From NCBI RefSeq assembly GCF_004210375.1, contig NC_134834.1:157685290-157749289 (forward strand): a stretch of DNA of 64,000 nucleotides. The letters run 5' to 3'. Each line of letters opens with the position of its first letter. Position 1 is the first letter of the stretch. Below the pieces are notes generated by a model. It saw nothing but the letters and a program-made list of their open reading frames with translations, was not told the DNA's origin and made no database searches. Source of the stretch: Tachypleus tridentatus (taxonomy: Eukaryota; Arthropoda; Merostomata; Xiphosura; Limulidae). Shown here piece by piece: positions 23,956 through 36,329 of this stretch. The translations under genes and the position numbers were made by a program.

Positions 23956-24560
23956 CAGATCCAACATCACATGCTAAGGTAGATTGAGTGTGAACAAAAC
24001 TGATAATAAACATTAAATACATATTGTTTGTTGGATTCTCTTGTTACCTTCAGACACAAGACAGATCCAACATCATATGCTAGGGTAAACTGAGTGTGAA
24101 CAAAACTAATCATAAACATTAAATACATATTGTTTGTTGGATTCCCTTGTTACCTCCAGACACAAGACAGATCCAACATCACATGCTAAGGTAAACTGAG
24201 TGTGAACAAAACTGATCATAAACATTAAATACATATTGTTTGTTGGATTCCCTTGTTACCTCAGACACAAGACAGATCCAACATCACATGCTAAGGTAAA
24301 CTGAGTGTGAACAAAACTGATCATAAACATTAAATACATATTGTTTGTTGATTCCCTTGTTACCTCCAGACACAAGACAGATCCAACATCACATGCTAAG
24401 GTAAACTGAGTGTGAACAAAACTGATCATAAACATTAAATACATATTGTTTGTTGGATTCCCTTGTTACCTCCAGACACAAGACAGATCCAACATCACAT
24501 GCTAAGGTAAACTGAGTGTGAACCAAAACTGATCATAAACATTAAATACATACACAAGAC
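23956..24560. repeat. 107-bp tandem array, about 5.6 copies
   Basis: Units begin cagatccaacatcacatgct and include ctgagtgtgaacaaaactga. They differ by only a few bases. The minus-strand open frame across it is a repeat artefact. Confidence 0.95.
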
Positions 24561-24759
24561 TAAATAGTCCAAGGTAATCAAGATTTTTTATTGTATAATA
24601 TTTAAAATACACAATTTTATTTATTTAGAAATGACCTACATTAGCTTTTAGATACACGCACACATAAATTATATCTTGAACAACTCAAACCAGCAACATT
24701 TTACGCACTGTGAGCTTCAAATCAGATATAAAATTTATATTCAACAGAATTACTGAGGT

Positions 24760-24850
24760 GTGTTGGTAGTAAGTTTACGAACTTAAACGCTATTACTTGG
24801 GGTTTGATATTTCGCGGTGGGCAGAGCACACATAGTCCATTTTGAAACTA
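24760..24850 (+). mobile_element. SINE family 3 fragment, diverged
   Basis: tttacgaacttaaacgctat, then ggggtttgatatttcgcgg and tgggcagagcacacatagtc. Confidence 0.5.
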
Positions 24851-25354
24851 AAACGACAACAATAACCTCGATAGATCTGCATGCGTTTTTATTGAAACAT
24901 AAGAGACTCTCGAACTACACTGGATATAAAATTTTGGATTAATTTAGGGCTTTGTAGTTCCATGAAAAATGTATACACGATCTGTCCACTTTGCAAGAAT
25001 ATTCCCATACAAATAGATCACCAGAAAAACAGACCAAATTAACTAACTGGCAAAATTTTAGGAACATTTAACACAATAGCGATGTGTACTTGGTTCATAA
25101 TTTTTATCAATTAAGCAAAACAGGAATCACTTGTAGCACCAGAATCACGAACGATACCACAACTGTAAAACGAACGTCTCAGGTTTAGGCTCATTTATTT
25201 CATATGGTTAGTGATTCCACAGACAGTGGTTCCCAGAAAACCTTTTACCCTGACGATACCCTAATGAACGTATTTTGCTCTGAGAGATACCTTCACTGTC
25301 ATATGTAATATATATATATATTTTGTGTTGTTATGTCTTCTTAATTATTCGTCG

Positions 25355-25474
25355 TGTGTATGTTTTCTTATAACAAAGCCACATCTGACTATCTGCTGAG
25401 TCCTCCGAGGGGAATCGAACTCCTGATTTTAACAAAGTAAGTCCGTAAACTTACTGCTGTACCAGCGGCGGACA
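25355..25474 (-). mobile_element. SINE family 2 copy
   Basis: Reverse orientation: ttcttataacaaagccacat, gaggggaatcgaactcctg, ttactgctgtaccagcgg. Confidence 0.75.
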
Positions 25475-25516
25475 TTATTCTTCGTTTGATGAAACTCTCG
25501 CGACTACTTCAATAAT

Positions 25517-25635
25517 TTGTTTGCTTGTATGAAATTAAGTACAAAATTATATAATGGGCTATCTATGTGCTGCCCACTCCGGTTTTCAAAACCTGCTTTC
25601 TAGCATTGAGATAAGCAGATATACTTCTGTGATAT
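25517..25635 (-). mobile_element. SINE family 3 copy, diverged
   Basis: Reverse orientation: attaagtacaaaattatata, gggctatctatgtgctgccc, ctgctttctagcattgag. Confidence 0.6.
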
Positions 25636-25834
25636 TGTGAGGGTAGCTGTTAACTTATTGTGAGATACAGTTTTGAAATACTTGTCATAGGAGTTATCAT
25701 TGTGTACGCTATATCTGTTAGTAGTATATATCTGTTTTTAATCTGATCATTCAGTGTGGAAAGGAACAAGAAAATCAATGTAGTGTTATAAGAAACAAAC
25801 CATTCTAAGACAAATACTTTTAAAAAGATATATT

Positions 25835-26109
25835 GTTTGTTTTTAATTTCGCGCAAAGTTACTCGAGGGCTATCTGTGCTAGCCGTCCCTAATTTAGCAG
25901 TGTAAGACTAGAGGGAAGACAGATAGTCATCACCACCCACCGCCAACCGCCAACTCTTGGGCTTCTCTTTTATCAACGAATAGTGGGATTGACCGTCACA
26001 TTATAACATTATACTGAAAGGGCAAGCATGTTTGTTGTGACCGGGATTCGAACTCGCGACCCTCAGATTACGAGTCGAGCGCCTTAACACACTTGTTCAT
26101 GTCGGGCCC
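25835..26109 (-). mobile_element. SINE family 1 copy with perfect target duplication
   Basis: The 12-bp duplication aaaagatatatt flanks it on both sides. It carries a small internal duplication (cgccaac twice) in the central domain. Confidence 0.92.
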
Positions 26110-26174
26110 AAAAGATATATTAGAACTATATAAGTAGTTACCGTGTTTCAACGTAAGCCTTACTGGAATGCAGA

Positions 26175-26210
26175 TTTGTTTGTTTGTAATTAAGCACAAA
26201 GCTGCACGAG
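26175..26210 (-). mobile_element. SINE tail remnant
   Basis: tttgtttgtaattaagcaca, then aagctgcacgag is a family 3-type tail complement without a head. Confidence 0.4.
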
Positions 26211-26471
26211 AGGAAAAGAGAATAATATAATAGAATATCGGAGAATAAAATATTAAACCTGGTAGACATAAAACTTTGCTTAAAGAATTAGAAATATTTA
26301 AAATGCTTTCAACGAAGATTGTTTTCTTGTCAGCACTTTTGAAAACCTTACCAACTCTCTGAATAGCACAGAATAAGCTGAGACACAAGAAACTCTGAAC
26401 AGTATAGATAAACTGAGACACAGGAAAAAAAAAAAAAAGGAGGCCCCAGTGAATGAAAATGACAAAACGAT

Positions 26472-26731
26472 TTTTGTTTTGAATTTCGTGCAAAGCTACA
26501 CAAGAGCTATCTGCGCTAGCCTTCCCTAATTTAGCAGTGTAAGACCAGAGGAAAGACAACTGGTCATCACCACCCACCGCCAACTCTTGGGCTACTCTTT
26601 TGCTAACGAACAGTGGGATTGACTTTCACATTATAACGCCCCCACGGCTGAAAGGGCGAGCATGTTTGGTGTGACGGGATTCGAATCCGCGGTCTTCAGT
26701 TTACTAATCGAGTGCCTTATTCACCTGGACT
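26472..26731 (-). mobile_element. SINE family 1 copy
   Basis: Reverse orientation, with full central domain and box B complement gggattcgaatccgc. Flanks aaacgat on both sides look like a short target duplication. Confidence 0.85.
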
Positions 26732-27109
26732 AAACGATACGACTGTTCTAACCCTGCGTAGAAATTAAGATATTTCGGGAATGTTTTTTCAACGGAAATC
26801 ATAATAAAAAAGGTGTGATAAATGTAGCAATCATTGTGCTGATCATGGTGACTTTCTTTACAAATGTTAGTTATTTTTTCACTGAACCTTCAGTTGAAAA
26901 ATTTTTGTTTTCACACCATAAAATATTCAAAACTTAAAAAAAACGCAAATATTTTGGATCGAGTTATTTAATGAGGCCAAAACACCGATTGTTCGATTTT
27001 CATCTTGAGCGTAAACTTAATAATAAAAAGTTTTCCGGTGAATCGGATCAGATATAACCTAATTGTTAGCTTATGGGACTAGAGACTCGAGAGTCTTAGA
27101 TGCCTGTCA

Positions 27110-27385
27110 TAATTAATTAAGTAGTTAGAGCGTTTGACTTGCGTTCTTAAAGTTGCGAGTTCCGAATCCCTTTCCATTGAACATACTCGCCATTTCAGCC
27201 ATGGGGGCGTTATAATGTGACGGACAATTCCACTATTGGTTGGTAAATGAGTAGCCCAAGAATTGACGGTGGTTGTTAATGACTAGCTGCTTTCAGCCTT
27301 GTCTTTAAATGTTAAATTATGGACGAATAGAGCAGATAGACTTCGTGTAGCTAAGCGCGAAATTAAAAACAACAACAAACAAACG
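27110..27385 (+). mobile_element. SINE family 1 copy, diverged head
   Basis: gcgagttccgaatcccttt, then gggggcgttataatgtgacg and tagctaagcgcgaaattaaa. Confidence 0.75.
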
Positions 27386-27389
27386 AGAT

Positions 27390-28680
27390 GTGTAGGTTCA
27401 GAACATGAAACCACAAATCACACCACACATTTTTTAACTGTAGTTGCGTCATAAAGGTGATAGTCAGTCTTACTTTTCAGTTATGAGTAGTTGTATCAGG
27501 AGCAGATGTTACCATCTAGTCTATAATCTAGAATTAGAATTTTAATGCCTGAACCATAGGAGTCTCTGACCTATCTGTTTAGCATTTTGTGTGCATATGG
27601 TGTATTTCAGTTATGTAAACGACAAATAATAAACTATTTAAGATACTAAAATTCGTTTCTCGATAATTAGTAGACATAATACTAAGCAAAATCTCCATTC
27701 GACAGTTTTCGTGATTCGTGTATACACACGCATATGCATTTACATATCTGTATATTTTAGATAAAATTTCTTTATATTTATATCATTGAAAAATTATATT
27801 GCTTGCCTCAAATAATTGCAACTTAGAACACCAAGATGTCAGGAGATCCGACCAAATTACGTGTATGGCGTAGTAGTCCTAAAGAGTTCCCCTATCGTTG
27901 ACACCGTTTATTATATAGAAGACTACTATGAAGGGTTCATATAGAAATCTATAAAACATTCTCTTTCATTATTAACATCAAGAAGGAAATTCATACACAA
28001 ATGTACTTTTATAATAATTCTAATTACATTAAACTACTTTTATTTCGAGTAAAACAATAAACAACGGAATTGCGTTTAAAGCTTGACCTGCACTTATGTC
28101 CAATAATTTATCTTTATATCAGTGTACCATTTTATTTTATTTTCCAATAAGTTTGTGATTATTTTGTTGTTGTTATTATTTTCGTGTATAATTTTTTTTT
28201 AATTTGACTTAATAGAATTGCCCTTCAAATAGTTATAACAATTTACTTGTTCCATTGCTATCCAACTTCAGATAAAGTTATTTTCAAGTACACCGTTGTA
28301 AATTCAGGTTTCAGGATAAATAGGAAGGAAGCGCTAAATAGTTATTTGAACAGTTATGGTTGTTTGAAGCTGTTAATGTCTTCCATTTGAACTGTATCAT
28401 TGAAATAAAAATATTCTTGTACAGTAACAATAGTATTTATTTTACAGATTGACAGTCGAGCATTATGACCCATAAAAAGAGTTTCTTGTCAAACGTATTC
28501 GCTGAGCGTATTAGACCTTCTTTTACCTCACGATAATTAATTCTCCCGCCATGTTTTAAAGAGTTTCAGTTTAGCCCTAAAGTTATCTCTTATATAAACG
28601 AAATAAATATATATAAGAAGAAAATGAAGGCTATTTATTTACATCATATAAAACTCTTCAAAGTATCATATCCTACATTC
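27390..28680. other. Intergenic DNA without recognised features
   Basis: AT-rich, with short poly-T and TTA runs. No open frame or transposon end was recognised. Confidence 0.5.
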
Positions 28681-28689
28681 TTTATTCAC

Positions 28690-29520
28690 TTAAGTTGAAG
28701 ATGGTGAATTTGTTGTATTTATTTTTCGTAATTGTACTTGTTGAAAGACCATTGTTGGTGTAATAGTGCTATGGATTTCAATCCAATACTGGAAACACAA
28801 ATATATGTTGTAATGGATTTACTGTAATACTAGTGATTTAATATCTACGTTTGTTTCGGTTTAATGTATGTAATGTATATTGTTAAATGTGTATTATGCA
28901 AGTCCTGTCTGCTCTCCAAATTTGTACAATTAAGATTAAAAAATGTACGAGTTGTGTAAAATACGAGTGATTGCCAGTATTGTTGGCAATTGAATTTTCT
29001 AAAACCTCGCCAAAAAGCTCATAAATCGACGCGCCAAGAGACAGTGATAAAATATTATTGGTCAGCTACAGTCAGTATGCTATAAACCTTAGGAGCTATA
29101 ATTGTGATAAACACTTACTAATCACAAAACTACATATATTTGACCAGGAACTTTTATAGATTTCAAACATTACAACCCGTTTAATTTTTGTGAATTAACT
29201 GCGGATGTTAGTATTTATAGAGGACATTAAAAATATTCGTTGGTAAAAATCAGTTCACAAGCGGCGTGAGGCTAGCCAAGCTAGCTTGCTTAAACCCAGA
29301 ATTAATTTTCTCGTCGTGAGACTGGTCCGTCAATAAAATATTCAGTTTTAAACCAGATGGAAAACTCGGTATAGTTTGTAACTTTGTAAAACTCTTATAT
29401 GTAAACCAATATTTTTAATATCTATTATCATAAATTATATTGTACCTTTAATATTAAAACATAATTGTGTTGAGAAAGAAAATTGTGTTTATTAATTCTT
29501 GTTGACGAATATCATAAATT
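28690..29520 (+). repeat. Dispersed repeat R1, copy 1 (unknown family)
   Basis: It aligns along about 800 bp with 37800-38630: shared gctatggatttcaat, agtgatttaatatctacg-type, ggtgtttaat-type, taaaccaatatttttaatat and ataattgtgttgagaaag blocks in the same order. No coding capacity was recognised. It could be a non-autonomous element or an old solo LTR; I found no terminal structure that decides this. The two copies are well diverged, so the insertion is old. Confidence 0.6.
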
Positions 29521-29919
29521 TGGTATATTTTGAAATTCAATTAACTTCCAGATTAAAATTATAATTTCCAGCTATTTGAAATATTAATATATAGTGTACG
29601 CAACATAATAAATCGGAGACTCGCCTGAGATAAATTATAATACGTAACAACGTCACATGGTTTAAGTTACGTGCTTTCTTAAAGGCTATAACAAACCAGT
29701 GAAAGTGATTTGGATTATAAATGCGTGTGAACTATCAGTCGAAGTATCTAACCTGTGGATCTGTGGCATCTTTAGTTTACTTTGTTTTACCAGGTTGTAA
29801 TTCAAATGCTTCGAAATCAAGCTTTCAGATATATAATAAAACTACCTAGATTCATCGACATTGGTGTTCTTTAAGTCTTACTTCCAAGGCAAGTGATGTT
29901 TGTCCTACACATTATCATC

Positions 29920-30090
29920 CTTTCAGCCGTGGATGCGTTATAATGTGCAGTAAATCCCATTATTCGTTGATAAAAGAGTAGCCCAAGAGGTGGCGGCGGA
30001 TGGTGATGACTAGTCTTACACTGCTACATTGGGGTCGACCAGCGCAGATTGTTCACTCACAACTTTGCGAGAAATTCAAAACAAACAAGT
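29920..30090 (+). mobile_element. SINE family 1, 5'-truncated
   Basis: It begins at ctttcagccgtggatgcg, keeps most of the central domain and ends gcgagaaattcaaaacaaac. Confidence 0.75.
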
Positions 30091-30849
30091 AATCAGAGAA
30101 TCAGAATAGAGAAATTGTAAGTCACCCACGATGCTTTAGAAATATTTAGTAAAGTAACAATTTTTGTGTGTATTCGTATTATTATTTTTATATGTGAAAC
30201 TCAAATGAAAATATTTGTGTCTACCTTCAGAATATTAACGTAGTTTAATATAAACTAATCATTCTCGTGTGCATTTTAATTGTGATACGTGTGAAAGAAA
30301 CCAACCAACGGTCTTTTGTAGCATCTGGTTTGCATACATAACCATGATAGCAAAAGAATTCTTGGAGTTGAAATAATTTTCCGCGTGGTTAATGATACCA
30401 CAGCGACATCTTTTATTCTTTACGATTTTTGCTTGTAATATTCAGTTGTATGTGTCTCTAATACACGATACTTCTTGAAGAGCAGAGAAACCATTTTCTT
30501 TTTCATCTGCCATCTCGAGTAATAAAATAAACCACGAAACTGGAATAAAGGCTAATTTATAAAACTTTCTTTCAAAACCAGATACCAACATCTAATATTT
30601 ATATGCAGACGTCAATTAGAGTGTAAACATTTGTTGTAACAGAAAAATCCAAAGCAATAATGGAGTGTTCTTATTTGTTTTTTTAACATGACATCCCGTA
30701 AAGAGATTATTTTGCTCTTTTTTATTTATATAATTTTACAAATATTTTAACATGTCTCAACTGACATAATTTTGTGGCTTAAGCAACATTCATTGTTAAA
30801 TATACTGTTTATTTCCACTATCAAGAAAAATATCTGATAAACCATTATT

Positions 30850-30970
30850 TGTAATTTGTTTATAGTTAAGTACAAAAATATAAAATGGATAGCTGTGTGC
30901 ATCGCGGGTGTCGAAACCCGACTTCAGTGTTTTAAGTCCGCAAACGTACACCTGTGCCTCTAGGGAGGAA
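30850..30970 (-). mobile_element. SINE family 3 copy
   Basis: Reverse orientation: agttaagtacaaaaatata, gcgggtgtcgaaacccgact, gtccgcaaacgtacacctgt. Confidence 0.65.
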
Positions 30971-31930
30971 GCAATGTTGATAGTTTGTTTTCCCACATAA
31001 TTTCGGATCGATACGTCAAACTTAACTTTTAAAAGCTTTAAAAAAATCCAATTAAAAATCAGGCAAAAGTAAAGTGTGCAATTCGTGAGATTGTAACCAT
31101 GGTTTCTCTTCAGTACTTTTACTTATTTTTAACAGATTACATCACCGCATTTTACTTATAATAACTACTTCAATTATTTTAACATAATTTGTTTGTACGT
31201 TGTACATGTATGAAGAGATAAATAATCTTTCTTGATATTCAGCTTGTATCTGATGGATGTTGCCAAATTTATATTTAGTTCCTCGCATAACAAGCCCTAG
31301 TGTTCATTGCTTAACAAACTGCTTGATGTGTGAAATACGTCTGTGTTCAAAATACCCATCGTATCCTTACTGTCTTGCATGTAACACATTATATTTGTCA
31401 TTCAGATATCACAAAAACTGATTGTATATTATCTTACGTGTAGCCTACTCAATAAATGATTTATTACCACTATATATACATACACACAGTTCTATTGGTT
31501 TAGTTATATTAGTTTGATATAACTCAAAAACAAGCCGAAACAAAAACAAATTTAACAAAAACGCTGCATCAACTGAAAAAAATCCCAGGTACAAGCTACA
31601 ATGTGGGATTATAAAATGTTCTCTAGGTTTTGGAGGTGACTAAAGAAGTAGGACCCACACTGCGGTGGGGATACACCGTCTACCAGTCTTAAATTCCATT
31701 CGCCAGTCTCACATAAGAAATAAAGAGTAGCAATAGATATAGAAGTAGATATAGAAATTAGTAGAGCGTGACGTGGGTGCTCAAGCTCACAACGTCCCAC
31801 ATCTATATCACCCTTCACTGCATGCAGACAGTTGTGAGAAGGTGACTGCTTTCCCAAGTAAATAATTAATTGACATATAAATAATAATAATAAGGAAATA
31901 AGGTACTCTCTTTTGGGGGTAAATAAGATG
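30971..31930. other. Intergenic DNA before the Penelope-like element
   Basis: Nothing was recognised. A segment from about 31600 to 31800 starts gtgggat and ends gtcccac, a weak hint of a small inverted-repeat element, not called. Confidence 0.4.
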
Positions 31931-31934
31931 AAAC

Positions 31935-32768
31935 TTTTCTCTTGATATTAGCATATCAAACTCGATACACCCCAACATTAAGTTCACCTGTGAACAGGAA
32001 AAAACTAACCAAATAGCATTTTTAATCTCAAAATCAATAGAACTGATACACAATTCAAAACAGAAATCCACAGAAAAATCACCCGTACTGAATTATACAT
32101 TCTGTGGGATTCAGCACATGAAACAAAATAATAACTCAACATTTAAGAAAAGAAATAAACACAGCCACAAATTTATGCTCATCCGATAAAATTATCGATG
32201 AAACCAACAAAATAAAACAACACTTCATCAACATCAACAAATTTCCTCAAAAAGCCGTGGAAAAAATTATACCTAACAACAAACAAACAACAATAAATTC
32301 CAAGATACAACAAACTACAAAACCTTATACTGCTGCATACCATATGTTCCTGACATCAGCGAAAAAATAACCAACATTTGGAAAAAACTTATAACAAAAC
32401 ACAACATTCCAGAAAACATCATTTTTCTTCAAAAACCAGGTACAAAACTGAAGTCCATACAATGTAACAACTACACTGACAAACACAACACAAACATAAT
32501 TTATAAAATACAATCCAACAACTGCCATGACTTCTATATTGGAGAAACAAGCAGAAAAATGAAACTAGATTCACAGGACGAAAAAAAACAACCTTCACAC
32601 GTTTTTGAACACTGCAAATCAAATAAACACATCATAACCATAGAAAGCCCCCACATACTAAGTAAGGAAACAAATGTAAAGAAACGCAAAATAAAAGAAG
32701 ACCTACCTATACATCAACTCAAACCAAAATTAAACCAGTATAAAGGAGCACCTTTATATCTGTACTAA
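31935..32768 (+). mobile_element. Penelope-like element, C-terminal RT region to GIY-YIG endonuclease, 5'-truncated
   Basis: Successive plus-strand pieces read NSIHPNIKFTCEQEKTNQIA, then TATNLCSSDKIIDETNKIKQ, YVPDISEKITNIWKK, and IIYKIQSNNCHDFYIGETSR with HVFEHCKSNKHII, ending LNQYKGAPLYLY and TAA. The spaced I-Y-K-I and Y-I-G-E-T-S-R is the GIY-YIG nuclease signature that marks Penelope-like retroelements. The pieces lie in more than one frame and the reverse transcriptase core is missing, so the copy is dead. A typical cctgaagatgacc tail motif follows near 32880. Confidence 0.85.
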
Positions 32769-33179
32769 TTAATAACCTAACATCCAACTGCAACGCTCCC
32801 TACAGTCTCGTACTTGTTTATACTCTCGTTCCTGAGGCATTTGTCCGGCAATGGTCACTTGCGAACTCTCTTTGTTAACCTGAAGATGACCAATGAGTAT
32901 CTGCTTGATTTTGTAGTAGGTAAAACAATATGAGTTTTGAATAACTCGCCGACATCATTAGCTGAGGTGCAGGCCCAAACTTGGAGCGACCCTCAAATCA
33001 TGCTTCGCTTCAGATGTTGTACATTTACTACAAAGACCTTTCCCTTGTTTGCCGTCGAACAAAATGTGAAAACAAAACAAAAACTTAAACAAGTATTGAT
33101 GACAAAATTATGTAGCAAGATCTGAATTCGATTTTCGTCTATCAGTGATATGTATCATTTTTTGGATATTTTAGGTTTT

Positions 33180-33310
33180 CAAGCAAGCTGTGCTTCTTCG
33201 AACCTTTGCATACAGTTGCTACTGGAGCATGCAGTCTTTCGTAACATTACGCATGGAGTATCCTTGGTCATCCAAAACTTGGGTTTTTAATACATATGGC
33301 ATGCAGTATT
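33180..33310 (-). pseudogene. Degenerate Tc1/mariner-type HTH fragment
   Basis: The minus strand reads VLDDQGYSMRNVTKDCMLQ, then a stop, then more worn coding sequence. D-x-Q-G-Y-S-x-R-x-V is the recognition helix region of Tc1/mariner-like transposases. It aligns with the better preserved piece at 59025-59215. Confidence 0.5.
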
Positions 33311-33807
33311 TCAACCTTTGAAGACATGACTACCTATATCTTTACAGACTTTAGACTAGTGTGCCACTTTATGATTAACTGAATGACCACCAGTCATGGT
33401 TGAAATTATGAGTACGTGACGTTACTGAAATTAGTTTTCACACAAAATAAGTGTGGTTTTCCCGTATTACTTGCCTTTTATATCCTTTTTCTTTATCGTT
33501 TATATAATTATTTTTAATAGTGTATTTTTTATCTGAAGTTCAGTATCGTTTAACATATGGCAATACTGTACTTTTAGTATCAGTACAAAAAATGCTGTCA
33601 TATCTTCCTGAGTCCCAGAAATCATGAATTGATATAGTCACAGAATTTCGAAATGCCATATTTAACTTAATGTGCTAAACACGATGACAACATTAAAAAT
33701 TTATAGTTTAATGGAATGTTATCAGTAAGATAGAACAAGATTTAAAGAACGACATCTAGAGGTGTTATTATGAATAGTTTAAAATCACTGTCACTTTTAG
33801 TAACAAG

Positions 33808-34018
33808 GCCTAGCATAGCCTGTTGGCTAGAGCATTCTGTTTACAACATACGGGTCACAGATGCGAATCCTCGTCATCGAAGATATTCGTTTTTTCAGCT
33901 TATAAAAGAATAGCTTTAAAGTTGGCGGTGGGTGGTGTTGGCTAGTTGTCTTTCCTCTTGTCTAATTTAGGTCAATTACTGTTGACAGTCCTCGAGTAGT
34001 TGGGCACAAAACAAACAA
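33808..34018 (+). mobile_element. SINE family 1 copy, old
   Basis: A worn head (tagcatagcctgttggctag), atgcgaatcctcgtcatcg, then ttggcggtgggtggtgttgg and cctcgagtagttgggcac. Confidence 0.65.
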
Positions 34019-34019
34019 T

Positions 34020-35626
34020 TTTATTTTTGCTACAGTTAGGACAACATTTATGAGACATTACAAAGAAATTAGTTTTAATATTAGGAATAATTTATAAGCA
34101 AGTTGAAATTAAATTATGTTAAAAATATTTCAAGGATTTAAGACAAAAGGTCATGTAAAAACATTGAGCGTCCTTTAAGTGCGAAGGAATAAGTAGGCTC
34201 TATGCCAGATGGCTCTCAACCTGTATAAAAAAGCACATTCCTTAAGCTCAAAATATATGAGAACATTTGTGACAAAGAACGACGTTCTAGACATTTAGTA
34301 AGTTCAAAATCACGTACTGGTAAGATGTTTTACCTTCGTTAGAACTATTGTCTCGTCTGTCTTCGTTTTACTGATTGAGTTTTTTGTTAATGGACATAAC
34401 GTATTTTTCATTAATTATAACATACAGATCGGACACTGTGTTATTTAAAACAGCACTCTACTGCTGCTCTGAGTACCTTCAGGGCATTCATAACCTTGCG
34501 TTATTCGTCTATTCGACAGTATTTTAGTTGTTGCATTTTAATGTTTATTGGAATGAGCTTTAAAGCCCTTCGGCATTAAAGAAAAAAATCAATGGTTATG
34601 AAATCTTTGGAGACTACTTCTTATATCACGTATAACTCTACTCTACCTCTACTCTTACCGACTAAGCCTCAACTTGATGCCAAGAGTCGTCAGACCTTGT
34701 AGACACTGCCTCCGCATCTAATTCGGGTTATTTATCTCCACCTATTTTGGGAGTTCGAAAAACCCGTTTTATTTTGGGTCCAAAGGTATTAGAATTAGCT
34801 AGCTAAATATTCGAAAACCTCATTCGTTTCGCTGTAATTATTGAGATCTGTAAACTGACGAATAATAACGTCTTAAAGATAAAAAGTTACGATCTACACA
34901 TCTTGAAGATTGGAAGACTTATTTTCGTCACCACCCTTGTTCATGTGTTAATCAATGTAGATTATTATTGCGTATCACACCAAACTTTAGTGATAATGGG
35001 AGCCATGACGAACTTATAAAACAGATGTAACTTTTTTCAACTAAAACACTTTTACACATATTTGATAATTGTTTAACACCTACCCGCACTTACTTTTCGG
35101 TTAAATAATTCTTCCATCTTTATCATAAGTCTTGAGAGGTTTCCTGTTCACTCACTTGTAAATTATAGCCACTCTCGCTCCATAGAACCACACTAGGTGT
35201 CTAACTTGTGAAGAGAGTGATTTTAGTCTACACTGCTGTTTGCCAACCGTGGAGAGAAACATGGTGTTGGTTTTAGGCAATGTCCAATAAAATATTGAGA
35301 GCATATATAAATGTACTTAAGAAGAAGCTGATATCCTCTAGGGTTTCTTATACTAGCGTACTTTCACGAAACGTGCTAGTGAACTGTATTCTCCTCGTGA
35401 ATTGGTTGTTAAAGGAGCTCAAACGGGGCCATTATTACTTTATCAAGCTGTTGAAAGAGATTTAGATTTTGACTTTCTTTGCAGAAACTGTGAGTGGCCA
35501 TTGCTCAGGCCTCTAAACACTTGTGTATAGTAAGATAATTTCTTGCGCAACCGGGTATTTCTCAGTTACACAGTATATTTTACGGACTTTTAGTAGTAAT
35601 GTCATTTAATATATTGCATTGGAAAT
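34020..35626. other. Intergenic DNA without recognised features
   Basis: No coding or transposon signature recognised. A tail-like motif (tttaaagcccttcggcatta) near 34560 may be the end of an old retroelement. Confidence 0.45.
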
Positions 35627-35745
35627 GTTTGTGTATAATTAAGTAGAAAACTACACAATGGGCTATCTGCACTCTACCTACCACAGGCATCTAAACCCGG
35701 TTTCTAGCGTTGCAATGATATAAGGCTGTGCCACTGGGAGTGGGG
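35627..35745 (-). mobile_element. SINE family 3 copy
   Basis: Reverse orientation: aattaagtagaaaactacac, aatgggctatctgcactcta, acccggtttctagcgttgc. Confidence 0.7.
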
Positions 35746-35769
35746 CATATTGCATTGGAATGTTACAAC

Positions 35770-35822
35770 GATGGACACAGCAGATAGCGCGATGTGGCTT
35801 TGCTATAAGAACACACACACAT
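35770..35822 (+). mobile_element. SINE family 2, 3' end only
   Basis: cacagcagatagcgcgatgt, then ggctttgctataagaacac and a CA-rich end. It sits just after the family 3 copy. Confidence 0.6.
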
Positions 35823-36054
35823 ATTGGAATGCTTAGTTTATCATATTAAACAGCCATGAGGAGTCATTGAAGGTTTTACTGTCTCGTTTAACGTTACTCT
35901 TCAAGCTTTCTACGGCCCTCACTTTTCACTGCATTTCTTCCCTGACCTTTCCTCTTCTTTTCCAGTTCTTGGTTCCTACGTTTCGATTTTTAGTTTAAAT
36001 ACTGCGCATATTCTTCCTGCATTATGAAAGTGCACTTTACCATAAACCTCGATT

Positions 36055-36329
36055 GTGTGTTTGTTTTGAATTTCGAGCAAAGGTACTAGAGGGCTATCTG
36101 CATTAGCCGTCCCTAAGTTAGCAGTGTAAGACTAGAGGGAGGCAGCTAGTCATCACCACCCACAGCCAACTCTTGGGCTACTCTTTTACCAACGAATAAT
36201 GGGATTGACCGTCACATTATAACGCCCACACGGCTGAAAGAGCGAGCATGTTTGGTGCGACCGGGATTCGAACCCGCGACCCTCGAATTAGGAGTCGAAC
36301 GTCTTAACACGCATGGCCATGCCGGGCCC
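36055..36329 (-). mobile_element. SINE family 1 copy, full length
   Basis: Reverse orientation with all family blocks. Flanks ataaacctcga and ataaatctcga are a near-perfect 11-bp target duplication. Confidence 0.9.

Noticed and set aside
26068-26583. 171-codon minus-strand open frame
   Set aside because: It runs through two SINE copies and the DNA between them; the composition is explained by the repeats.
28690-29520. Firm call of a solo LTR
   Set aside because: No clear terminal dinucleotides or target duplication were found and similarity fades gradually at both ends, so it is kept as an unknown repeat.
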